Assembly (NCBI RefSeq): GCF_023221775.1
Contig: NZ_JAKUDS010000015.1
Span: 1-58,299 of the forward strand
DNA length: 58,299 nucleotides
Source: Enterococcus cecorum
GTDB lineage: Bacteria > Bacillota > Bacilli > Lactobacillales > Enterococcaceae
Reading direction: 5' to 3'
The notes below the pieces were generated by a model. That model was not told the DNA's origin, made no database searches, and saw nothing but the letters and a program-made list of their open reading frames with translations. Made by a program: the position numbers and the translations under genes. Positions 36,244-43,780 of the stretch are shown here, in pieces. The first letter of the stretch is position 1, and every line of letters starts with the position of its first letter.

Positions 36244-36711
36244 TTAAATCACCATCTCTAATTCATCTTGTAAGGATAGTGCTTTTTGGTATAACTTTGA
36301 AAAACTAACACTGATTAAAACCATCGTGAAAAAAACAAGACAAATAACTAACCCTATCAGCATCACACCCGGTGCATCGCCTAAGTCCGCCCAACGATAA
36401 AACATCGGTAAAATGCCTAAACTCAAGAAAAAGATGACGCCACTCGCTAAACTTACTTGCTTTGTATAGATGAGTAACTCTTTTTGAAAAGCATGTTGAC
36501 TTGATTTTTGCCAAATACGCACACTCTTAACTGCCATATAGCTAATCGTTGCTGCTGCTAAAATTAGACAAATAAACGTTAAGTTGTTTTGCCAAATCAT
36601 ACCTTGATGCTCGCTGGTAAAAATCTGTACGCCCACAAGAAAACTCATCAACCAAAAGATCACACTCAATAAGATACTAACGAAAGTAATCATATATTTT
36701 TCCATTTTCAT
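36244..36711 (-). CDS. DUF2975-like membrane protein
   Basis: Integral membrane protein (155 aa) with four hydrophobic helices (about residues 6-26, 44-62, 85-108 and 120-140). Topology and pairing with a YozG-like XRE regulator fit DUF2975. I use the ATG at 36711 after AAGGAAGG; 36705 is also possible, and the open frame continues through the promoter. Function is unknown; a membrane partner controlling the regulator is inference. Confidence 0.75.
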   Translation of the reverse strand: MKMEKYMITFVSILLSVIFWLMSFLVGVQIFTSEHQGMIWQNNLTFICLILAAATISYMAVKSVRIWQKSSQHAFQKELLIYTKQVSLASGVIFFLSLGILPMFYRWADLGDAPGVMLIGLVICLVFFTMVLISVSFSKLYQKALSLQDELEMVI

Positions 36712-36729
36712 CATCCTTCCTTTGCCTAG

Positions 36730-36782
36730 AGTATAGCAAATTTTTATCGAAAAACAATAAATCTTTATCGAAAAACAATAAA
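36730..36782 (-). promoter_or_regulatory. XRE/DUF2975 promoter and 19-bp direct-repeat operator
   Basis: TTTATCGAAAAACAATAAA occurs twice without mismatch, at 36743-36761 and 36764-36782 (21-bp period, two helical turns). On the minus strand the first copy overlaps a TTGTTT -35 (36757-36752), 16 bp from TATACT (36735-36730). A likely autoregulatory site for the XRE protein. Confidence 0.7.
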
Positions 36783-36783
36783 A

Positions 36784-36815
36784 ATAAGCTAGCAAGCATT
36801 TACTCACTAGCTTAT
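36784..36815 (-). terminator. terminator after glnK
   Basis: ATAAGCTAG (36784-36792) pairs perfectly with CTAGCTTAT (36807-36815), followed on the minus strand by TTTTATTG. The palindromic repeat at 36842-36996 lies between glnK and this hairpin. Confidence 0.6.
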
Positions 36816-36841
36816 GGGAGGGATGTATGATATGTTGCAAA

Positions 36842-36996
36842 AAGCTGCTTCACGACCTTTATACGCGGCGTTCAGCAGCTAGACATTGTGAAATTCGCCC
36901 TCCCGCTTGAGAAAATCTCCTTTCATCCGATTTTCTCAGCGGTAGGTAAGCACACGAATTTCTTCATGTCTACCCAAGCTGCTTCACGACCTTTAT
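36842..36996 (-). repeat. modular palindromic repeat, class 2, with duplicated end
   Basis: A 127-bp core (36867-36993) is 96% identical to 15692-15818. It forms an imperfect hairpin: GCAGCT/AGCTGC, AGACAT/ATGTCT, GAAATTCG/CGAATTTC, CCCGCT/AGCGG and GAGAAAATC/GATTTTCTC. A 21-bp end sequence is repeated exactly at 36842-36862 and 36976-36996 (134-bp period). It starts only two bases past the glnK stop codon. Confidence 0.88.
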
Positions 36997-36997
36997 T

Positions 36998-37339
36998 CTA
37001 AATTGCTTCTTTGCCTCGTTGGCCAGTGCGGATGCGGATGACTTCTTCGATTGGTGAGATAAATATCTTGCCATCGCCGACTTCTCCTGTGCCACAAATC
37101 ATCAGAATACGATCGACCACACTTTCAACATCTTTATCTTCTAAAACAAAGCTAACTTTGACTTTTGGTAAAAGACTGGTAATAATCGCCTTGCCGCGTA
37201 CATATTCTTTGACACCTTTTTGATTCCCATATCCTAAGACTTGAGTTACGGTCATACCCGAAATTTCAAAATCACGGTTAATCTCAGCTTTTAATTCTTC
37301 TAATTTTTCTAAACGAATGACTGCTTCTATTTTCTTCAT
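36998..37339 (-). CDS. glnK: PII nitrogen regulatory protein
   Basis: PII signalling protein (113 aa). The family core MKKIEAVIRLEKLEELKAEI, the T-loop GNQKGVKEYVRGK and the C-terminal VEEVIRIRTGQRG region (here PIEEVIRIRTGQRG) are visible. It binds ATP/ADP and 2-oxoglutarate and gates the ammonium channel encoded 17 bp upstream. Cotranscription with amtB is the common arrangement. Confidence 0.95.
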   Translation of the reverse strand: MKKIEAVIRLEKLEELKAEINRDFEISGMTVTQVLGYGNQKGVKEYVRGKAIITSLLPKVKVSFVLEDKDVESVVDRILMICGTGEVGDGKIFISPIEEVIRIRTGQRGKEAI

Positions 37340-37356
37340 AAACGCTACCTTCTTTC

Positions 37357-38574
37357 TTATGAATCTAATCCCATAAAGGTTGGATAAGCTGTTTCATCAT
37401 GTTCGATGCGGTCCATACCAAGCGCTTCTTCTGAGTCAGTGACGCGAATTGGCATAAAGAATTTAATTACGCTGATAATCACGAAACTTAATAGACCGGC
37501 AAAAACAATGGTAAAGATAATACTTTCAAGCTGGGCTAAGAATAATTGAACATTGCCATAGAATAAACCAGCTTTCCCACCAACTGCAGGATCAGCGAAA
37601 ATTCCTGTCATTATTCCACCGAAAATTCCACCAACACCGTGACAGCCAAAAGCATCTAGTGCGTCATCTAATTGCAGTTTTTGCTTGATAACAGAAATGA
37701 AGTAGAAACAAAACGGACTCACTAAAAATCCGATAATAATGGAAGACCATAGTGAAACAAAACCTGCGCCTGGTGTAATCGCAACTAAGCCTACAACAGC
37801 ACCTGTACAAGCGCCGACTACAGTAGGTTTACCAATCACTAGTTTTTCAATCAACATCCATGATAGCATCGCACTAGCTGCGGCGGTATTCGTTGTTAAT
37901 AAAGCATGAATCGCTAAACCATCGGCTGCAAGTGCTGAACCGGCATTAAAACCAAACCAACCAAACCATAAAAGGCCAGCACCAAGCACTACAAACGGAA
38001 TATTATGTGGACGATATTCGATTTGCGCATATTCGCGTCGTTTACCCACTACATAAGCTAATACCAAACCTGAAATACCAGAGCTAATATGCACGACATT
38101 TCCACCCGCAAAGTCAATTGAGCCAATTGCATCTAACAATCCTTTGCCCCAAACCATGTGAGCTAATGGTGCGTAGACAAGAATAATCCAAGCAGCGATA
38201 AATAAGAAAATCGCCGAAAACTTCATCCGGCCAACTACTGAACCGGTAATAATCGCTGTAGCAATCAAGGCAAACATCATTTGAAAGGCTGCGAATAGTC
38301 CTTCTGGGATGCCATCACCTTTTGTCATTGATACATGGTTAAAAAAGACTTTATCCAAATTTCCGACTAATAGATGATCGCCGCTAAAGGATAACGAATA
38401 ACCAATCGCAATCCATAATATTGAGGCCAATCCTAAAGTACAGATAACCATCATCATCGTATTTAAGATATTTTTTCTTCGCTCTAGCCCGCCGTAAAAG
38501 AAAGCTAGTGCCGGGGTCATTAAGAAGACTAACCCACTACAAATCAAAATAAATGCAATGTTTCCTGTTTCCAT
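37357..38574 (-). CDS. amtB: ammonium transporter
   Basis: Amt-family ammonium channel (405 aa) with eleven predicted transmembrane helices. Recognisable parts are ALAFFYGGLERRKNILN, the DFAGGNVVHISSGISGLVLAY signature and FGCHGVGGIFGGIMTG with the pore histidine. The ATG at 38574 follows AAGGAGAG; the longer frame starts within the promoter region. A GlnR box and a perfect CodY box lie upstream. Confidence 0.96.
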   Translation of the reverse strand: METGNIAFILICSGLVFLMTPALAFFYGGLERRKNILNTMMMVICTLGLASILWIAIGYSLSFSGDHLLVGNLDKVFFNHVSMTKGDGIPEGLFAAFQMMFALIATAIITGSVVGRMKFSAIFLFIAAWIILVYAPLAHMVWGKGLLDAIGSIDFAGGNVVHISSGISGLVLAYVVGKRREYAQIEYRPHNIPFVVLGAGLLWFGWFGFNAGSALAADGLAIHALLTTNTAAASAMLSWMLIEKLVIGKPTVVGACTGAVVGLVAITPGAGFVSLWSSIIIGFLVSPFCFYFISVIKQKLQLDDALDAFGCHGVGGIFGGIMTGIFADPAVGGKAGLFYGNVQLFLAQLESIIFTIVFAGLLSFVIISVIKFFMPIRVTDSEEALGMDRIEHDETAYPTFMGLDS

Positions 38575-38646
38575 TTGAATTCTCTCCTTTTTTATCGTCC
38601 TAAACGACTGAATGATAACCAACTTTTTTTAAGGTAACCTACCTTA

Positions 38647-38719
38647 TGTAAGAAATACTAACACATCTTTTCTGAATTTTCTAGCTTTTTGACTGAATTT
38701 GTGCAATTTTCTGAAAATT
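38647..38719 (-). promoter_or_regulatory. amtB-glnK control region: GlnR box and CodY box
   Basis: TGTAAGAAATACTAACA (38647-38663) fits the GlnR/TnrA consensus TGTNAN7TNACA at every defined position and covers a probable -10. AATTTTCTGAAAATT (38705-38719) is a perfect 15 of 15 CodY box. An AAGGTA/TACCTT inverted repeat lies nearby (about 38631-38645). Both regulators should repress under nitrogen- or amino-acid-rich conditions. Confidence 0.85.
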
Positions 38720-38761
38720 TGTCACATGCTATGTTAACTTTTCTGACGCATATATCAAAAA

Positions 38762-38801
38762 AACGCACCAAACATAGAAAATCCTCTACATTTGATGCGT
38801 T
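38762..38801 (-). terminator. terminator after rsmI
   Basis: AACGCACCAAA (38762-38772) pairs with TTTGATGCGTT (38791-38801) with one mismatch, followed on the minus strand by a T-run. It ends the dnaX-rsmI cluster. Confidence 0.8.
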
Positions 38802-38814
38802 ACCATTAGATATA

Positions 38815-39696
38815 TTACGAGTGAATTTCATGATAGATTTGATAGATTTCTTGCTTTTTATAGCCTAGCGCTTTAGCCACTTCTTTAATTGCAGCATTTG
38901 GTTTCTCGCCATATATTTCGATGCGATCGGCAACTTTTTGGCGAATTTGTTCCTCTGTCAATGCAACTACTTCTGTTGACTGTTCTTCAAGAGACTGGCC
39001 AGATACTAAAAGACAGCACTCGCCTTTAATTTCACTGTCTTTAGCATATTGGGCTAACTCTAGTAAAGTTCCTCTAATAAATTCTTCATGGATTTTGGTT
39101 AATTCACGGCAAATCACGGCTTGGCGATTTTCCCCAAAAACTTCCACCATATTCGCTAACGTACTTGCGAGGCGATACGGTGATTCATAAAAAATCATAC
39201 TAGCAGGAAGTTGCGCTAAAGGAGTTAATGCTGCGACTTGCTCCTTTTTCTTACGCGGTAAAAAGCCATGAAAATAATTTGGCTGCGCGGATAATCCTGA
39301 TGCAATCAACGCAGTCAGGCCAGCAGTTGGTCCTGGTAAGGCAACAACTGGAATATCTGCTGTAATGCAAGCTTGGACTAATTCATGACCAGGATCGCTA
39401 ATCGAGGGCATCCCCGCATCAGAGACTTGGGCAATCGACTGACCTGCAAGCAAAAAATCGACTAACTGCGGCACCCGCTCTTTATAATTATGCTCATGTA
39501 AACTTTTTTGTGGCGTAGAAATTTCAAAATGATTTAGCAACTTTTGCGTGTTGCGTGTATCTTCGCTGGCAATTAAATCTACCTGTTTTAAAATTTCAAT
39601 CGCTCTTTGTGTCATATCTAGCAGATTTCCAATGGGCGTCGGTACTAGATAGAGACAAGCGCCATTTTGATGATAACTTTTTTGTTTGGTTAACAT
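38815..39696 (-). CDS. rsmI: 16S rRNA 2'-O-methyltransferase RsmI
   Basis: Methyltransferase (293 aa) that 2'-O-methylates C1402 of 16S rRNA with SAM. The family signature YLVPTPIGNLLDMTQRAIE is at the N-terminus, followed by ASEDTRNTQKLLNHF and VALPGPTAGLTALIASGL. The ATG at 39696 follows GAGGG; an ATG at 39708 overlapping the yabA stop is an alternative. It is the last gene of the cluster. Confidence 0.95.
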   Translation of the reverse strand: MLTKQKSYHQNGACLYLVPTPIGNLLDMTQRAIEILKQVDLIASEDTRNTQKLLNHFEISTPQKSLHEHNYKERVPQLVDFLLAGQSIAQVSDAGMPSISDPGHELVQACITADIPVVALPGPTAGLTALIASGLSAQPNYFHGFLPRKKKEQVAALTPLAQLPASMIFYESPYRLASTLANMVEVFGENRQAVICRELTKIHEEFIRGTLLELAQYAKDSEIKGECCLLVSGQSLEEQSTEVVALTEEQIRQKVADRIEIYGEKPNAAIKEVAKALGYKKQEIYQIYHEIHS

Positions 39697-39707
39697 TTTA
39701 TCCCTCA

Positions 39708-40061
39708 TTATTCACGATAAATGACTTCTAAACAAAAGGCACATGGTTCATCATTTGCTCTTCTTGAACCATATAAGTCATAACATACGTGAAAGCCTTC
39801 TTCATAGATGTTTTCAAGATTTTTACGTGAAGTAGACAAAGCTTGCTTCATTTTCTTACTTGAATTTGGATTGGTTTGATTCATTTCCCGTAAATGCTCA
39901 CGTAATTTTTGATTTTCCAATTCGAGCTCGGTATTTTTTTCTACTAACTCTTGGATGGATTGTTTCATTTTTTGTAATTTAGATAGCATCTGGGATAAAT
40001 CGGACTCAAATTCATCCAATCCATCATATAAATCACGTTTATCTAACTTCATCTTGCTCAC
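39708..40061 (-). CDS. yabA: replication initiation control protein YabA
   Basis: Negative regulator of DNA replication initiation (117 aa) that binds DnaA and DnaN. The N-terminal two-thirds is a coiled coil (LSQMLSKLQKMKQSIQEL and following), and the C-terminal zinc-binding region shows HVCYDLYG and CAFCLEV. Its position after ricT and before rsmI is conserved in Firmicutes. Confidence 0.95.
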   Translation of the reverse strand: MSKMKLDKRDLYDGLDEFESDLSQMLSKLQKMKQSIQELVEKNTELELENQKLREHLREMNQTNPNSSKKMKQALSTSRKNLENIYEEGFHVCYDLYGSRRANDEPCAFCLEVIYRE

Positions 40062-40868
40062 CTACTTTACCACTTCTTCAATTTCATCTTGGGTATATTC
40101 CAAGGCAATTTCACGATTTGGGAATTTCACTTTCACAATGCGTGACAATAAGTTCAATTCTACCACTTTACCGATGCCTTCTGGTGTTTTGACTTGGGCA
40201 CCAAAATCAGGCATTTCTTTTTTGGCTAGTTCATATTCATCATTTTCATATTTTAAACAACACATTAAGCGTCCACATAAACCAGAAATCTTAGTTGGAT
40301 TTAAAGATAAGCCTTGATCTTTAGCCATCTTAATCGAAACCGGCATAAAATCTCCTAAAAAAGTCGAGCAACATAATGGACGACCACATGGACCAATCCC
40401 ACCTAAAATCTTGGCTTCATCGCGGACCCCAATTTGACGCAATTCAATCCGTGTTCTAAAGATACTTGCTAAATCCTTAACTAGCTCACGAAAATCCACG
40501 CGTCCATCAGCAGTGAAATAAAAAATCATCTTAGAACGATCGAGAGTATATTCCACTTGTACTAACTTCATCACTAATCCATGCTCATTAATTTTCTCTT
40601 TTGCAATGCTATACGCTTCTTTGGCATCTAACTCATTTTGACGAGCTTGATTTAAATCAGCTTCACTTGCTAAAGAAATAACTGGTTTGATTTCTTCGGG
40701 CAAGTCTTCTTCAGCCATTTCACGATTTGGCAAAACAACAGTAGCTAAACAAGTAGCTTGCTGAGACTCAACAAGTACTTGGTCTTTATATTGATATTGT
40801 GTATGTCCTGGAGAAAAGTAATAAATATGGCCAGCTTGTTTATAACGAACACCTACTACTTGAACCAT
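40062..40868 (-). CDS. ricT: PSP1-domain protein RicT (YaaT)
   Basis: RicT/YaaT-like protein (268 aa) with a PSP1 domain. The cysteine-rich stretches GIGPCGRPLCCSTFLGDF and GLCGRLMCCLKYEND match those that bind an iron-sulfur cluster in the B. subtilis RicAFT complex, which assists RNase Y-dependent mRNA maturation. Whether RicA and RicF are present elsewhere cannot be seen. Confidence 0.93.
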   Translation of the reverse strand: MVQVVGVRYKQAGHIYYFSPGHTQYQYKDQVLVESQQATCLATVVLPNREMAEEDLPEEIKPVISLASEADLNQARQNELDAKEAYSIAKEKINEHGLVMKLVQVEYTLDRSKMIFYFTADGRVDFRELVKDLASIFRTRIELRQIGVRDEAKILGGIGPCGRPLCCSTFLGDFMPVSIKMAKDQGLSLNPTKISGLCGRLMCCLKYENDEYELAKKEMPDFGAQVKTPEGIGKVVELNLLSRIVKVKFPNREIALEYTQDEIEEVVK

Positions 40869-40894
40869 AATCTTCTTCCTTTACCTCAAAAATA

Positions 40895-41806
40895 TTATTG
40901 CTGTAGAAAATGTAAAACAAATTGCTCAATGACATTTTGAAAGGCAACATTGCTATTGAGTTTCGCTTTAGTCTGCAACAAATCGGCCAATGCTTGATTA
41001 TAATTCACTTGCAAACGGCCTTGATTTTCATCGCGTAAAGTGCGAAATTCATACATTAATAAATCAAAAAATAAATTTTGTTGCTCTTTTTCTTTCGTAA
41101 TCGGGATAATTTTACGCTGTACATAGACAAAAGCCGCAAAATCCCGTTTTATCAAATATTGGACAAATTGTTTTAAGACATCCCTAGCATCATTAAACCA
41201 TTCATCGCGTGAGATTTCAACTGCTTTATCATAACTATTCGTCAAGAAAGCAAGAATTTTTGCTGTCGAATCTGTAATCTCCGACGCTTGCAATTGTTGA
41301 ATCAAATGAGTAGGCGATGAATGAAAGTGGATAATCTGACAACGAGATTGAATCGTTGGTAAAATTTTTCCAAGTGCATTCGTTTCCAATAATAATAACA
41401 CTTGGCCCGATGGTTCTTCCAAAAATTTCAATAAACTATTGGCAGCTTGGACATTCATCGTTTCGGCATCAGAAAGAATAAAGATTTGCTGTCCGGATTC
41501 AAAACCCCTCTTAGCAAATTCTGATTGTAATTGCCGAATTTGATCCACTTTAATCGTCTGCCCGTCTGGTGATACTTGATGGACATTGGGATGCTCATTC
41601 TGCTCAATACGTATGCAATTGATACACTCATGACAAGGCTCATTTTCCTTCACATTTGTGCAATACAAACGCTTGGCTATCCATATACTTTCTTGATGCT
41701 TGCCCGTACCTTTTTCTCCTTCAAAAAGATAAGCATGAGCCAAGCGCCCATGCTCAATACTTTGTTTCATTAGAGCGTGCACGGTAGGATTTAATTGTTC
41801 ATCCAT
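40895..41806 (-). CDS. holB: DNA polymerase III delta' subunit
   Basis: Clamp-loader subunit (303 aa). The AAA+ fold is recognisable from HAYLFEGEKGTGKHQES, the zinc-binding cysteines (CTNVKENEPCHECINC), FILSDAETMNVQAANSLLKFLEEP and the SRC-type motif IQSRCQIIHF. The Walker A motif is less canonical than in DnaX, as expected for delta'. It is preceded by darA. Confidence 0.94.
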   Translation of the reverse strand: MDEQLNPTVHALMKQSIEHGRLAHAYLFEGEKGTGKHQESIWIAKRLYCTNVKENEPCHECINCIRIEQNEHPNVHQVSPDGQTIKVDQIRQLQSEFAKRGFESGQQIFILSDAETMNVQAANSLLKFLEEPSGQVLLLLETNALGKILPTIQSRCQIIHFHSSPTHLIQQLQASEITDSTAKILAFLTNSYDKAVEISRDEWFNDARDVLKQFVQYLIKRDFAAFVYVQRKIIPITKEKEQQNLFFDLLMYEFRTLRDENQGRLQVNYNQALADLLQTKAKLNSNVAFQNVIEQFVLHFLQQ

Positions 41807-41824
41807 ACAGCTAACCCTTTCTGT

Positions 41825-42154
41825 TTAAAAATGATGGAAACCTTCAACAGGCAAGACAAATACCGTTGCACCGCCTACTTCCACTTCTAATGGATAAGGC
41901 ATCGGTGAATCAATCGACATATCCAATGACATCGGCGAAGACATGAATTGTTTTCTTGATTGACAAGTTTTCTTAATTAATGCAAGCACTTCATCGACAC
42001 GTTCATCTTCTAAACCAATCATAAAGGTCGTATTACCTGCTTTTAAAAATCCACCGGTTGTTGATAATTTAGTGGCGCGCACATCGGCTTCGATAAATTC
42101 GTTTGCTAAACGGTTACTATCCTTATCTTGGACAATCGCAATAATCATTTTCAT
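41825..42154 (-). CDS. darA: cyclic-di-AMP receptor DarA (PstA/YaaQ)
   Basis: PII-like cyclic-di-AMP-binding protein (109 aa). MIIAIVQDKDSNRLANEF, TKLSTTGGFLKAGNTTFMIG and the C-terminal GGATVFVLPVEGFHHF are typical of the YaaQ/DarA family, which forms trimers and binds c-di-AMP between subunits. Its position between tmk and holB is conserved. The output of the receptor is not known. Confidence 0.93.
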   Translation of the reverse strand: MKMIIAIVQDKDSNRLANEFIEADVRATKLSTTGGFLKAGNTTFMIGLEDERVDEVLALIKKTCQSRKQFMSSPMSLDMSIDSPMPYPLEVEVGGATVFVLPVEGFHHF

Positions 42155-42156
42155 CG

Positions 42157-42810
42157 CTATTCACCTCGTTTAAAAAATGTTGGGTTACTTTCCACAATTG
42201 CTGAATAACTAGATTCAACTACTTCTTGTAAACTCATTTTAGCATCAATTCGATGAATACGCACTGGGTTTTCTTCTGCTAATTTTAAGTAAGCATGACG
42301 CACTCGTTGATGGAACTCTAAACCTTCCAAATCCAAGCGATCCACATCTTGTTTGCGATGATTTTGAATACGTCTTAATCCCGTATCCGAATCAACATCC
42401 AGATATAAAGTAAAATCTGGTTCCAATCCTTCTGTCGCAAATTCATTGATTTGGGCAATTTCTTTTATTCCAATTCGTCGACCTGCTCCTTGATAGGTTA
42501 AGGAACTATCTACAAAACGATCACAAATGACGATTTTTCCTTCATTTAACGCTGGTAAAATCACCTCTACTAAGTGTTGGCGACGCGCTGCTGCATAAAG
42601 TAATGCTTCTGTACGTTCATCCATTTGTTGATGCTCAGGATTTAAGATGATTTGACGAATTTTTTCTGCAATCATCACTCCACCTGGTTCACGCGTCTTA
42701 ATGATTTCTTTTTGAGCAATCATTTGTAATCGTGGGAATAATTCATTTAAGACGGTGGTTTTGCCTGCGCCGTCTGGTCCTTCAATGGTAATAAATAAGC
42801 CGTTAGCCAT
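42157..42810 (-). CDS. tmk: thymidylate kinase
   Basis: Phosphorylates dTMP to dTDP (217 aa). P-loop GPDGAGKTT, ICDRFVDSSLTYQGAGR with the DR(F) motif, and the LID region are visible. The ATG at 42810 follows GGAGG at good spacing; an in-frame start at 42822 is less likely. It is 3 bp upstream of darA. Confidence 0.96.
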   Translation of the reverse strand: MANGLFITIEGPDGAGKTTVLNELFPRLQMIAQKEIIKTREPGGVMIAEKIRQIILNPEHQQMDERTEALLYAAARRQHLVEVILPALNEGKIVICDRFVDSSLTYQGAGRRIGIKEIAQINEFATEGLEPDFTLYLDVDSDTGLRRIQNHRKQDVDRLDLEGLEFHQRVRHAYLKLAEENPVRIHRIDAKMSLQEVVESSYSAIVESNPTFFKRGE

Positions 42811-42828
42811 AATTTCCTCCAATATCTT

Positions 42829-43425
42829 TTATAGCTCGCGACGGCCTTCTACCGCTTTGAGCAAAGTAACTTCATCTGCATACTCAATATCGCTTCCTAC
42901 AGACAAACCATGAGCAAGACGGGTCACTTTAATGCCTGCTGGTTTTATCAGCCTAGATAGATACATTGCGGTTGCTTCTCCTTCTGTCGTTGCATTGGTC
43001 GCAATAATCACTTCTTTGACTCTTTCATCATGGAGTCGTGTTAAAAGCGATGGGATTTGAATATCTTCCGGACCCGTTCCTTCCATTGGTGAAATCACCC
43101 CGTGTAAGACATGATACAGTCCGCGATACTCTTTCATTTTTTCTAATGCCATGACATCTTTGGGTTCTTCAACGACAAGAATCGTACTTTTATCGCGAGT
43201 TTCATCACTACAAATTTCACATGGATCTTCTTCGGTGATATTGCCACACACACTACAAAAAGTTAAATCACGTTTGACACTTAAGAGCGATTTGGCAAAT
43301 TCATTCACCACTTCTTCTTTCATATCAATCGTATGGAAAGCTAATCTAGTCGCTGTTTTCTGACCAATCCCCGGCAGATTCATATAACTTGCAATTAATC
43401 TAGCAATTGGTTCTGGATATTGCAT
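42829..43425 (-). CDS. recR: recombination protein RecR
   Basis: Recombination mediator (198 aa) working with RecF and RecO in gap repair. It has an N-terminal helix-hairpin-helix ([15 protein letters not shown]), a zinc finger ([16 protein letters not shown]) and a TOPRIM domain ([15 protein letters not shown], then [14 protein letters not shown]). Its position directly after ybaB is typical. Confidence 0.97.
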   Translation of the reverse strand: MQYPEPIARLIASYMNLPGIGQKTATRLAFHTIDMKEEVVNEFAKSLLSVKRDLTFCSVCGNITEEDPCEICSDETRDKSTILVVEEPKDVMALEKMKEYRGLYHVLHGVISPMEGTGPEDIQIPSLLTRLHDERVKEVIIATNATTEGEATAMYLSRLIKPAGIKVTRLAHGLSVGSDIEYADEVTLLKAVEGRREL

Positions 43426-43441
43426 CGTCTCATCCCTTTAA

Positions 43442-43756
43442 TTAAAATCCTGGTAAGCCTTTAGTATATTTACCTAGTGTGTCTTCTTGGGCTTTTTTCG
43501 CTTTTTGTAAGGCATCATTCACCGCCATAATCACTAGGTCTTGTAGCATTTCTGGATCTTGGTCATCAATAATAGCAGGATTAATTTCCAAATCTTTTAA
43601 TTGTTGTTCACCTGTTACGGTAGCTTTGACATAATCATTGGTTGAAGCACCAATAAAAGTTTGCTGATTTAAGGCTTCTTGAGCCGCCATCATTTCTTTT
43701 TGCATTTTCTTTACTTGTTTTAACATTCCTTGCATGTTGCCCATTCCGCGCATCAT
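43442..43756 (-). CDS. YbaB/EbfC nucleoid-associated protein
   Basis: YbaB/EbfC family DNA-binding protein (104 aa). Its Met/Gln/Lys-rich helical N-terminus ([20 protein letters not shown]) and the [18 protein letters not shown] centre are characteristic. The start follows GGAG. It sits between dnaX and recR, as in most Firmicutes. Confidence 0.95.
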   Translation of the reverse strand: MMRGMGNMQGMLKQVKKMQKEMMAAQEALNQQTFIGASTNDYVKATVTGEQQLKDLEINPAIIDDQDPEMLQDLVIMAVNDALQKAKKAQEDTLGKYTKGLPGF

Positions 43757-43780
43757 AATTCTATCACTCCAAATTTTTCA

